64,000 nucleotides of DNA from assembly GCA_028564675.1 (NCBI GenBank), contig JAOVVO010000005.1:62001-126000 (forward strand). The letters are read 5' to 3'. Positions 39,768-51,535 of this stretch are shown here, piece after piece. The number at the start of each line of letters is the position of its first letter. Positions within the stretch are counted from its first letter, which is position 1. A program made the position numbers and the translations under genes. The stretch is from Onchocerca lupi (taxonomy: Eukaryota > Nematoda > Chromadorea > Rhabditida > Onchocercidae). Below the pieces are notes generated by a model, which saw only the letters and a program-made list of their open reading frames with translations, did no database searches and was not told where the DNA came from.

Positions 39768-42700
39768 GGTCTTTTGCAAAAAATTTTCGGAAGATTTTTT
39801 CGTTTTAGGTGCACGAACTACGTCGACTATTAGTTACACTATATGTGAAGTGCATTATATTTTATGCCCTCAATTCATCGAAATTTGTGCAATGGATTCG
39901 ATTACCCAGTATTGTACGTATTTAGATTTGAAAAGAAGAATTAAAAATACGCCTTATATTTTGGCATTTTCCTTCAAATTTATTTGATACAATGAATTTT
40001 TCCGAAATTCAAATAAATTATCATATTTTAAATGCTCCGAAAATTTTCAGATTTATGCTATACGGCCAATTGAAATAAATAGTCGATATGTTGATCTGGA
40101 TCCAATGTTTAGCGCTGCAAATGATGAAGATTTCGATATCAACCTAATGGCATTTTTTTAATTCCTGGACCTTTCATTTTTTTTTTAATATTTATAATTA
40201 TTCAAATTTTACATTAATTTATTTATGTTCCAGGGTGTTTCCCGACAAAAGTTCACGAAATTATATGAGAGTTGGATGTTCTACTGTGTAAAGCAGCATG
40301 CACAACATAATGCTGATTTGCAAGTTTTAAAAGTTTCATCGATCTTTATTAACACTCAGTTTTTTCGTGTCTTTCTTTAATTGTAAAGAAGTTTTTAAGT
40401 TGTGATAATCAGACCAAATATCTGATCAATAACTGACAGGATTAACGAAATTTCTTGGTTTTTCGAAATGCTTGAAGCGCTGGCATAGCTATACTTGACC
40501 TAACCAAAAAAAATAGAAAGTTTATCCTCTCAAAAAAAAAAGAAAAAAATCAAATCAAAATAACAAATAAAAGAACAAAGATTTCATGTATTCTGAGTAC
40601 CAACAAAATCTTTCGCTTCAGAAGCAATCTGCCACAACTTTAACGTGGCCCTTTATTTTTATTGTCAGTTTCGTCTTTCTTGCTTCAATCAATTTCTGAA
40701 GTTAAACTTACCAGCTGATCTTGAGTAATCCATATCTTGTAAATTTTTTTTTTTTTTGAAGTTGTATTAATGCTAAATCGGTTATATTAAGCATAAATTA
40801 TTAATAATACGGCTGATAATAATTTGCAAAATTGATTGCAGGAATGCTGAAGAAACTAGCACCAATAGAATTAATGCATTTTGTTTTGCACTTTCGGTCG
40901 TTGGACGGAGAGCACTTGCAGCTGCAGCGCATAATCGCCATGCGAATGCTGCTGAATCATTTCTTTATGGCTTGCATGCTTTATTTAAAGGCGATTTTAG
41001 GTATTCGTATTTAACTTTTTTCCAATTTCCACAACTAAAAGGTTTTTTTTTTTTCGAAAAAACGGTATTTAAAAATGAACGGATAAAATTAGGAACAGTG
41101 TGTGTATTTCACAATTTTAATTATTAAGGTAGTATGAATTCCGGTGTTGAAAAACAATGGTTACTTAGATGACGTTAAAATTGCATTAAATAATTTTAAT
41201 GTTGGAATTCACATTGATTATGATGCGTTGTTATATCAGTGTGTCATATTTCTTGAATATCATGATTTTTAAGAATAACATGTCAGCGAGACGAGTGGGT
41301 GTTTGCCGATATGGATTTATTACGATGTGTGGTAGCGCCGGCAGTACGAATGGCACTGAAACTGCATCAGGATCATTTTACTGCCGGAGATGATTTTGAT
41401 GATGATGTACTGCTCTACGAGCGTATCACACATCATTTGACAAGATTATTTATTTCGCATGAAGTAAGTTAGCTATTTCATTTTCAAGTTTCAGAAAACT
41501 CACTTTATGTAGTTCTTTGATCTTTAGACTATTTTTATCACTTTATTTGATAATTAAGCATGATCCCGCTTGGAGAAGAGCCATAATAGCGAATACTCCG
41601 AGCCTGTTAGCTTTGCGACACATTTATGACGATGGTCAAGATGATTACAAAATCATCATGCTGAACAAAATGCATCTCAACATGAGGTATTTTGATTTAT
41701 TTCTGTGGATATTAATTAAAACATTTTTTATCTCTTATCATCTATATTTTCAGAGTAATAAAGCTGAATCGTGAATGTGTCCGTGCGTTCTGGGCTGGAC
41801 AACAGCAAGAGTTGATTTTCTTAAGAAATCGGAATCCGGAAAGAGGATCGATCCAAAATGCTCGTCAGGTTTTGAGGTATCAGTTTTTTTTTCCTTTTTT
41901 TTTATCAATTTCGAAGTAATGACTGTACATTTGTTATTTTCTTGTTCAAAGTCTGGGTTTTTTAAAATGTTTCTTGTTTTTCAGAAATATGATAAACAGT
42001 AGTGCAGATCAACCAATCGGATATCCAATCTATGTATCTCCTCTCACCACTTCTTTTATTGATTCACATCCACAAGTACGCTCGATGAGTATTCCATCCA
42101 TTACATTTGAGCTTATATCGCGATCTATTCACTTTTTATGGGCTTCACTAAGAATGAATTTTGGTACCAGTGGAAGCAGCAATATACCAACACAGGCAAG
42201 ATACTGTTTCAATTAGGATTTCGATTTTATAGGATATTTCTGATTTTTTCGCCATCTTTCTGATTATCTTAAGCTCTTTTTTTTTTCTTTTTTTTTAAAT
42301 GAAATCATTATGTGAAAATTTCATCTGAAGCATGTCTGTTTGGACAAATATTTTTAGTCCGTGACAACAGCTGCGACAGGAATTGTAACACACACGAATC
42401 CAAGTAACGAAAGTCAAACTAGCATGGAATGTCAAAGTGGGACATCGATCTTTGCGACATCTATCAGAGCTGACCAAAATAACAGACAACAATATGCAGC
42501 TGCATCTTCTACCACTATTCTGAAGGTGAGAATTTCTGATTTGTAAGAGATAACATCTCATGATTATCATGGAAATCTCTTATGTGGACTTCTAGTTTTA
42601 ATTTCAACGAAATAGTGAAATTTTATTTTGAATTTTGGGAAGTTTCGGAACTGTAACATTTCTTAGACACATATTCATTAATCAAAAAAAAAAAGCAAGT

Positions 42701-43863
42701 TTCTTTTCAAATTATTCTTTTGATAAATTTTAGATATTTTCATATATTTTCAGCAAGAAAATTCTATTGTTTCGATTATTGGCGATGGTGTTTCGAAAGT
42801 AACATTATGCAAAAATCCCTCAGAATCCCTTGAAACAAATGATATCACTAATAGAGACGGATTGTTGTTAAATTCTGCTCGAAGTGAACAAATCCAGTAT
42901 GCTAAAATTACTGATATGGAACAAGTTGGTATTCAAATTTGAAATTTTGCAAATCTTGTTCAAAAATTCCAACTTTTTCGATACCTTTCGGATCTTAAGA
43001 TTATGATTATTCTCTTTTAGAAACTCCTAGACTTTTTTGATCTTTTCTGCATAAATTGCCAAATTTCCGTATATTTTCGTGAGATTATTTCCTTTCTTTC
43101 TGAATTTTTAACGTTATTGTGCTATCAACATTTGCAAATATCGTTTCTCCTTCAAATAAATAAATCAAGTCTTCTTTTTAAAAAAATATGTTTTCATTAA
43201 AATTTCCTTACAAGATATTTGCATGTTTTTTCCAGGTTTTTACATACCTAGATGAGCCCTTAAAATGGACTGGTGAATCATTGGTCACTTGGCCGCACGT
43301 TCGCTGGCAAACGCTAGGCGGTCTTAGTTCATGGAATTGGATGCCATTAAAAGGTCATCGAGGCAAAGTTGTACATAAATGGGTTCCATTTCATCCGCGG
43401 CGCGAACGACGATCACATGCAGGAACGATCTATTTGGTGGGTAATCGTTTTACTATGCAACAACTTATTTTTTATGGCAAAAAATTCCGGATTTTTATAA
43501 CAATTGTCTTATTTATAATCTGTGTTTAGTATATATGATACATCCGTATTTCCAAAAGGCCTATTAAGTGATGAAAATGTTTGTTCAGAACAGTCTAGGC
43601 TCTCTGAAAGGATTCACAATGATTTTGAATGATAGGACTTACTTTTTGACTTCGGAAAGCGCTGTTTGTCTTGGTAAGATTATATTCAAGTTTTTCCATT
43701 TTAATGAATTCTTTTTTAATTACGATTCCAGCTATGCATAAAGGAAATGGGCGGTTGTTATGTTCCTGTTGGTGAAAATGGAATCGAATTCATTACAAAG
43801 GAAGAATATGAACATGATGTGAGAAATGAAGTGGCTGTCAAAATGGGAATTCTGAAGGCTTGA
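28017..43863 (+). CDS. PCNX: Pecanex, multipass membrane protein
   Basis: Large multipass ER/Golgi membrane protein; in Drosophila the maternal neurogenic gene linked to Notch signalling. Its molecular activity is not settled. Thirty-seven exons close in phase to 2,069 aa (human PCNX1 about 2,341): 28017-28170, 28598-28755, 29017-29226, 29322-29446, 29543-29765, 30369-30459, 30668-30780, 30947-31027, 31116-31245, 32388-32568, 32887-33004, 33123-33245, 33348-33601, 33791-33870, 34098-34339, 34524-34697, 35237-35527, 35629-35882, 36140-36407, 36805-37008, 37356-37651, 38077-38192, 38421-38676, 39054-39159, 39289-39477, 39809-39913, 40051-40149, 40234-40319, 40842-41000, 41274-41463, 41559-41686, 41754-41876, 41985-42195, 42358-42525, 42754-42924, 43236-43436, 43732-43863. 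Diagnostic stretches: RQGIWASLTGGWYYEP at the N-terminus, a variable soluble region (about residues 105-740), a membrane core from about 760, TSYVRPVKFWEKDYNTRR, ITDNSAVNLLQ, WAGQQQELIFLRNRNPERG, INSSADQPIGYPIYVSPLTT and VVHKWVPFHP near the end. A CCCC cluster near residue 1430 matches the Cys cluster of vertebrate pecanex. Three introns appear to begin with GC. Confidence 0.95.
39733..39766. repeat. Poly-A tract in a pecanex intron
   Basis: Thirty-four consecutive A in the intron between the exons at 39289-39477 and 39809-39913. Its length is probably unstable in replication and in sequencing. It lies outside the coding sequence. Confidence 0.9.
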
Positions 43864-44819
43864 TATTTGAATTTGCGCTGTAAAAGTGCATAATTTCGAT
43901 TCGGATGGCAGTAGTTTGAAATTAGGAAATCATTTCTGTGGAAATTATGAAATACTTGAATAGAACTTAAAAAACGTGAATGAATCGATAAAAATCTGAA
44001 ATAAGTCTGCTGTATATCAAAATATGCCTCCATTTCAAGTTTTTAAAAAATACTGCTTCTGCACGCCATACAATTTAGGTACGCAATGAAGTAAAGAACG
44101 AATCTTTATTTGTTTCTCACATGGGAGGAATTAAACTAAGGAAACATAATCTGAAATGTTTCCTTAACTTTTCTTTAAAATACTGCTGGTGTTCATCCTT
44201 TCTCCAGTTCGCAAAACCATGAGATAATTTCTATCGTTTGAGCAAAATATTGGTTTCCGAATATCATTGTTTATTAAATTTTTCATCTTAAAGAAATTTA
44301 AAAACATTAAGTCAACATTTCCTAGAGTTTCTATGATTCACTTAATTTCTTCATAATACGGTTCACATCTTTTTTAGGATTATCCAATTTTATATCTAAT
44401 CAAATTTGCATTAATCATTTCAAATATCTGATAACAAGATAAAATTTTTTCTTACATTTTCTAAAACACAAAACATTTGTAAAGAGAATTTTAATCATGA
44501 CAACACAAATGCAAAACAGATCATAAGGCAGTTGCCAATAAAAATTTGCTATCAGTTCAGGAATGTCTTTCTGCAAATTCTTCAAAATAGCACACTTTGT
44601 GGTTCGGGATTTGAAAAATAAAAAGCGTAGATTGATATGATTAGAGAAGATAAACTACAAAATCAAATGGAAGATATATCTTCCATTAAAAATTTTTTCT
44701 CTTATTCTAGTATCATTTCCTCTCATGTAACGATGCTACGTGAAAATGAATGCTGTCACGATGAAAGCAATAATTTTACTGCATTTAAGTAAGATATTAC
44801 ATCTAATTATAACTAGGGA
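43864..44819. other. Convergent intergenic region between pecanex and FCHO
   Basis: Both neighbouring genes end into this 956-base interval, so it should hold two 3' UTRs and polyadenylation sites. The short minus-strand ORF at 43758-44033 overlaps the last pecanex exon and is a shadow. No other coding signal is seen. Confidence 0.5.
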
Positions 44820-47800
44820 TTAATTGCGGATTTCGGCATCACAAAAATATTTGCCTGAGAAAATGTTTCGTCGTACCATAGATAAATGATACAAATCGTC
44901 GCTTGTAATAGCTACATCCGCACCAGAAATAGTTACATTTGATGTCTACAAATGAAGCTATGTATTTATGCTGAACATCCAGATTGTTAAATATTAATTC
45001 TTTTTAAAATACAGTAGATAAATCAACTAGAATGAAAGATAGCTATGTTTTGACATGTAATGATAAACAACAATTTGAAATTCGGTTACCTGTTTCACGG
45101 TAGTAAGAAAAACAAAGACAGTCTTTAGCAACGAATATCACTAAGTTGAACGAGGTACTTCAAGTTTATGGTGGGAAAGTAGTTATTAATTAATCAAGTA
45201 TTCCATTCTAGGATATCCTCCCACCACTGTTTAAAACCGTAGAAGCTTTAAATAATATTCAAATAAATGAATAAAGATGAAAAGACGGAAAACTAATAAG
45301 AAAAAAAATTTAAGGAACAGAAAATGATGAGGCTCTTCAGAAAAAATTTTTTAATATTTACTTGAAATTGAACAAAGGTTTGCGAGGCAGTTGCAGGACC
45401 ACCGGAAAGTGAAAATCTTGCTTTCAGTGATCCGCTATATTCATCATCCCGAGAAAGTTTAGCCAATTTCCAAGATATTGTGTTGTTTGAAGGTGACCTA
45501 AAACAATCATTTTTATCGATAACTTTCCCGGAAATTTTGCTGGAAGAAACTCAAATTTAGACGATCATAAACTCTCAAAATGCTAAATTTATCATTTCAA
45601 ATTGTTATTTCAATCAGAATCTCAATGTTTTCATTTATGCTCATTCGAACTAATAAAATCAAAACATATATTCTACTGCTCACTTTTCTTTTCGATACTT
45701 ACCATTCTGCGTTAGGATCCGCAATAACACTGACCACAGAACCTTCTACTTTTGTAGTGAAAACAACATTCATAAGAGAGTAATCGGTATTGCTGTCCAT
45801 ATTTAATCGATAATCAATTCTTAAATCCGTATTCTGTGTCTCTAATTTCCAATAGACTATTAAAACAAGTGGTGGGGTTATTGGCTCCTTTATTTCATAC
45901 TTCAACACCTAAAACGAAAAATGAGTACTTTCAAGCGGGTATTTGGAAGACTTTTTCTTCACAGCCACATATTGAGGAAATTACCTCTACATTGAAGAAC
46001 TGAGAATCTGGCTTCTCAATTTTTCGAGCAGATAACCATTCGGCCAACTGAGTTTTCCCAAAAGTAAATGTGTACGGTGCAGCGAAAGCATCAAAAACTT
46101 GCGAAATCAACTAAAAATTATATTTGAAATTTTCAGAAGAAATAGTCATATCGTTTATTCAAAATCTTGATCGTATTATTTTGAAACTTCGCTATTTCGA
46201 AACAACTAGGGATTCTAACCTGATCAATATATTTCATTTTTGCACGAACGAGTAAGGTGTGGCATTCTTTTTTTTTTTTTTGTTCAGCCAAAGTAAACGA
46301 ATTAATGAGTGTGTCAATAAAAATTAATCAATCAAATGAACAACCACAAAAACAATCTTTCACAATATTACTATTACTAAATAGATGAAAATAACTTGAA
46401 TGAAATTACTAAATAGATGAAAATAACTTGAATCCATTTGATAGCATGCATAACAATGCCCCTGAACGGAACTACCTGACTGTTCGGCGAAATAGTTTTG
46501 ATTTTGTCGGCATTTTTCAACATTACAATAAGTGGATCAATGTCAGAGGTGAGGTCAGTTAAAGCGGGAACTACAGTCGCTGGGAACGACACAAGGACAG
46601 AACCGAAAACCCGAACTGTTGTTCTGCAAAATTTTTTACATTTTCGGAAAAACGAAAACTGTTTTGTGGGATAGCTGTATTGAAATACTGTCATAGATAC
46701 CTTATTCTAGTTTTTTCATTTATAAAGATCACTTACTTTTTTGAATCTGTTCCTTTGAACCACGCATGTATATATTCATTAATTGCTATTGCAACCGGGA
46801 TACGATTTTCTGTTATTGTGGCTGAAGCGCTCAATAAATTCGACGTTGACATCGTAAAAGGTGTTTCGATAGCTGTCGAATGTTCCAAGGACAAAACTGA
46901 TTCACTTCGAGAAAATGTTTGTTCATCTCCCATCGAATCCTTTAAATGTCCTTTAAATTAAAAGTAAAAATTAAAGAGGAAGATAATCACGAAACGTGTC
47001 AAAATAGAACGAAATGTGACATAATGGAATGAAGGCACACAAATCATCATTGGTATCGACTATTGTTAACGAACAGTTTACAACTTGAAAGATGCTAAGT
47101 CACAGTTCATTCTATTATGTTGTAATATATTTCCCCTACTCTATCTACAATAAGAGACAGTATGTTTATCAGGGGAGCCACCAACAAAAGGTAGAACCAA
47201 TACAAGTTGGCGAAAAAAGCATATGAAGTATCAAGACATTTTCTGCGATAGACTGCTACAAATAAGCACCCTTACCATTCGAGCAGAATACTGAACTGAT
47301 GAATGGTCGCATGTTTGCAAAGTCAAGCTAGATGCTCCAGGTGTTGGGGTACTACTGTGCGGTCGAGCCCGAGCTATATTTGAACCAGACATCGAAATGG
47401 AAAATGGCAGTGATGAATTATTGAAATCTAAAATGAAATATAATTTAATTAATAAATTGCTATAAGGTTTGGGTTTTTAGGAAAATTCCTCTAATCATAG
47501 TAAGAAATTTTATGACTGCGCGTAAAATAATCATAACAATAAATAGATTTGAAATTATGATTACCCAAATATTTTCCACGAATATGATCATCACCAGTAA
47601 GAGCAGCACGAAGTGGTCGAACAGTTCCTTCCAGACTTGTACTGAAAGGCGTTGAACGACGTGTGGAAGACCATGGATCCTAAATGAAGAAGATAAATAA
47701 ATAAATAAATAAATAAATATATATATATATATATAAGCTTCACTATAAATTACAAGCTGGAAAATAAAGAGAAGACTTACACAATCAAAAGTACTACTTT

Positions 47801-50800
47801 TGCTGAATATTGTAGGATGTAATATGATATTTCCGATCACATCCCGAAGCTCATCAACCGATGCGGTAATATTACTTTTAGATTCACTAAGGGGTTTGAT
47901 GCTTATATGACGCAATTTGGCTGCTTGCCGCAGATCTTCATCATCATCTGAGAACAAATAAAACAAATTGGAAAATAAACTTAAGTCAGTATTCTTTGCT
48001 TTCTTTATAATCAAAACTAAAAAGATAAAACAGCAAAACAATCTACCTGAAGACTCAGTACAACTACTCCAATGTGAACGGCCGAAATTATCACCAGCGC
48101 TTTCATCATTATCCCTTGATGCTGATACAATAGGATACGGTGTTGATTCAGCTATAGGGACATCCAGTATATTAAGAGAACCATTTGTTGCAACAAACTA
48201 AAGATATTAAAATTACAATAACAACTGCTTAATGTTTTATCTTGTCAATTCAAAATTTGAATGAAAGTAAATTGTCAAACTAACAGGTCTTTCTTCACTC
48301 TTGCTACTACTTGCAGTGCTTTTCGAATCTTCCGTGCTGAAAAAATTGTCTAGCTTGAAAAGCAAGCCTTAGCAAAAAACAAATGCTGTATTATTAATAT
48401 TACTCGACTATATAATGCTCTTTACTGCTAGCAGTACATTTATGCATACCAGACAAAGCCAAACATGAAATTCATGAAATGAAGATTTCATTACAAGCCG
48501 TGACACTAAAAGCCGTTTACCAACTCAACACTGTCACAAAATATTTATATTAGATAAGAGATCTAGCATAATATTTCCATAAGGAAAACATACGCTGGGC
48601 CATCTATGTTTGATGCAGTGATGTCCGTATTTGATTTCTTATGTTTGTTTCGATACTTCTTTAAGAAATCTAAATAGAAAGATATCAAATAATCTCAAAA
48701 ATTTTAATTTCACAGTAGAAAGGCATGAAACGGATATGACGAACTCAAAGAATCCGACTGGCTGTGACTAAATTCTTGATGTGAGAGTTCCGACGCTGGT
48801 AGACTGCTTTGCGATGCATACTTCTTCCTTTTACCAGGCAACCATAAGGACAATTTCTGCCGGCTTAGTGACGCTGAGAACGGCATAGATCCAGAGCCAA
48901 CATTGGCTGCGGTTGACGAACTGCTATCGCTTGCTACTGGCGAAGGCTACAAAAACAATCATCTAATTTTTTTTTGTACATGTCACATTTCTACTTAGTG
49001 GAAAAAATTATGCAACTTTTACTATTTCAGTGAAAAAAAAAAAGTGGAAAATTCTTCAAATTTATTTTTCCTGAATAAATTGAAAACTATGAACCTGAAT
49101 TTTCAAAGCGTTAGTTTCATTATTCCAGGCATCAAACATAATGGTATCAAGTGCCATCAAATTGTCTGCAGTAGGTAGGTGCCCATCTATAGGAGCTGAC
49201 CTGTGTATAGCTGTTGATAAATCAGACGAACATGGCGTTAATACAAGATTCGAAGCACTAATATCTTTCGCAGTATCAATTTCTTCAAAAATGGCAAATT
49301 CTGCAGAAAGAAAGAAAATATTAAGTCTTTTAAATAAATCTACTAATGAAGAGGATAGTTAACAAATAATGAAAAAATCTTTGTTGTAGAAATGAAAAAG
49401 AATTTTAAAAGAATTAATGTTATTTAAAGAATTCTGCAATCTCTATGATCTTAACTTCATAAATTTAATTACCTGGCCGATCAGTGCCTGTCCCTTTCAC
49501 TTCAATAAATTTAATCAGCATTCCGTCAATGTCCAATTTATCAACTGATTCTCGGTATAGAGCACACACCTTTAGAAAACAACAAAATAAAGAAAAATTG
49601 CTGCTAGTAATAGCAAAGTTAATTTAGAAACGATCCAAACTTGCGATGTAGCAGATGCAGACTCATCCAATGCACGCGCAAATATTGCCATAAACGCTTT
49701 CATCTGCAGCAAAAAGGCTTGATCGTGTGCTTGAAACAGACGCGTTGCTTTAATCATTTTTTCTTCAAAGTCAGCCCGTATGCGCTCATATTTGTCTACA
49801 TAACCCTTATATTCATCATGCGATTTGTTTAATTTATTTTCAGCCTGTAAAATACAAAATTTTTTGGGAAAACTTTAAAGAAATTAAAGCACCGATTTAA
49901 TGCTGGAATCTTCATCGTCCAATGGGAATAATAGATTTGGAAATAGTGATTTTGAATCAGAAAGAAATAGAAATGCAAAAGAGTTAATCTAATATGGGCA
50001 GATGTCTCATATTAACATTGATATTATAAACTTAAGCAAATTTCGCAATTTTTTACATATTTAGCAATGGAAATTACAAAAAACTAAAATCCTAGAGAAG
50101 TAAACGAAATAAACTATTTAAATTAACCTTTGAAATGTCTTTCGGCGTGGCATTTTCTTTTTTTAAACGTTCCAATTCATTTACTCGTTGCACATATGTT
50201 TCTTTTGACTGAATCGAAAGGTTGATTAGAAATTGAAGTTCGGCAAAATCTATTTATTTAAATGTAGTCTGGAATTCGTGTTTTAAACATAAGCGATTAT
50301 GAATTTGGGAAATGAAATTCGAATTAGATTATAAAACTAATTAATAAATTAATATTTACCTTCTGCAAACAAGTAGTAGTAGTCTGCATCAAATTTACTG
50401 CATCTACAACATCTTGTTCTTTCATTTTTTTCCTCGACCGTACCAAATCATCGTGATATTTGAAAACCTGAAAAAAATTGAAATATTCGTTACTGGACAA
50501 AATAATTGCCATGGGATTTGGAAGAACTACATTTTAGAAATTGAAAATTCCAAATAGTATATTTTCAAAGCATATCGTAATTACTCACATCTTTCAATAA
50601 ATGTTGTAATGTAATATAAAAAGATGCTTGAATTTCTGTTAAAAGCTCCATTGTATTTTTCGTTACAAGCCATGCATTTGAAAACATCGAATTCGGTGCA
50701 ATCAGCCCATTTGTCTGCAATTTACTTAATTTTTTTGGCAATTTGTTCAAAAATTCCGCCTATTTAAAAATCATATATAGAGAAATATGCCATTAAATAA

Positions 50801-51535
50801 ATTTTAGCACAAATTTGGGCAGATTTTTTAATAAGGAAATGTCCATAGTATATTTTCAAAACATATCGTAATTACTCACATCTTTCAATAAACGTTGTAA
50901 CGTAATATATAAAGATGCCTTTTTTTTTTAATAATTTTTTTAATATATATATATGCTTTGGCACCACTGACTTTAGAAATGAATAAAACTGATGACAACG
51001 AAATCTCGGAATTGATTGGCAAGCTTAGCTTATATATCAGATTTATTGGAAAAAAAAAACAGTACCTTAGCAATAGATTTATTCAAAAATTTATGCCATT
51101 CCTCTTCATATGCTGCTCTTTCCTTTACAAATTGTGCCAATTCTTGCACGGATTCTTCTTCATGTTTCAGATTCTCATATAAAACATGATATCCATGATG
51201 TTTCTGACCCTGAAAAACAGATCCAGCCGAATAATTTAAATTTTATTCACGCAAATTTTAGAGGATTAAATTCTCGATATATTCAAAAAGATTTACAACC
51301 CATCAGTCCAATTTATCTGAGCTTGTATTATGTTGATACTATTAATGCATGTAAAAGATTTTTATTCGTTAAACACATCAGTTTTACGATTAAAATGAAA
51401 TGTTTTTCCAAAACTCATAAATAGAAATGATTTGAATAAAAGTAATCATTCATTTTTAGAAAGTAAGTGAACAATTTGAAGATATTAAAAGCTCACCCAG
51501 AAATAATTTGTATAATCAACTGTTGTTGTAACCAT
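44820..51535 (-). CDS. FCHO: FCHO F-BAR / mu-homology endocytic protein
   Basis: Early factor of clathrin-mediated endocytosis: the F-BAR domain binds curved PI(4,5)P2 membrane and the C-terminal mu-homology domain recruits Eps15, intersectin and AP-2. Exons: 51497-51535, 51066-51209, 50589-50759, 50360-50467, 50128-50208, 49641-49844, 49473-49569, 49095-49300, 48745-48946, 48594-48669, 48285-48336, 48047-48197, 47781-47947, 47565-47679, 47276-47427, 46737-46939, 46476-46623, 45985-46110, 45703-45908, 45362-45499, 44820-44945; about 970 aa, near the expected nematode length. F-BAR: about residues 1-280, with GYHVLYENLKHEEESVQELA and KFIEVKGTGTDRP. Linker: Ser/Thr-rich, with SASVDELRDVIGNIILHPTI-type sequence and HISIKPLSESKSN. 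Mu-homology domain: from about 690, with IPVAIAINEYIHAWFKG, VLKYEIKEPITPP, DLRIDYRLN and an end of type NIFSGKYFCDAEIRN. Odd points: the junction between 45703-45908 and 45362-45499 does not keep frame with the best sites, and exon 3 seems to overlap exon 2 in family alignment. The gene is convergent with pecanex. Confidence 0.92.
46373..46433. repeat. Two-copy tandem repeat, period 32, in FCHO
   Basis: The sequence beginning ATTACTAAATAGATGAAAAT occurs twice in succession, at 46373 and 46405, with no visible mismatch over the first 29 bases. It lies in the intron just below the exon 46476-46623. Confidence 0.85.
47694..47737. repeat. AAAT/AT compound microsatellite in an FCHO intron
   Basis: Several TAAA units run into a TA run of about nine units, just above the exon 47565-47679. 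It is likely polymorphic. Confidence 0.85.
50555..50918 (-). repeat. Partial duplication of FCHO exon 3 in intron 2
   Basis: A 73-base block at 50555-50627 (last codons of exon 3, its donor and the first intron bases) recurs at 50846-50918 with about four or five mismatches. The second copy keeps the same reading (residues like LYITLQRLLKD) and the GTGAGT donor, but a TA/poly-A stretch (about 50918-50954) cuts it off from anything resembling the rest of exon 3. It reads as a decayed duplicate exon. Confidence 0.8.
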
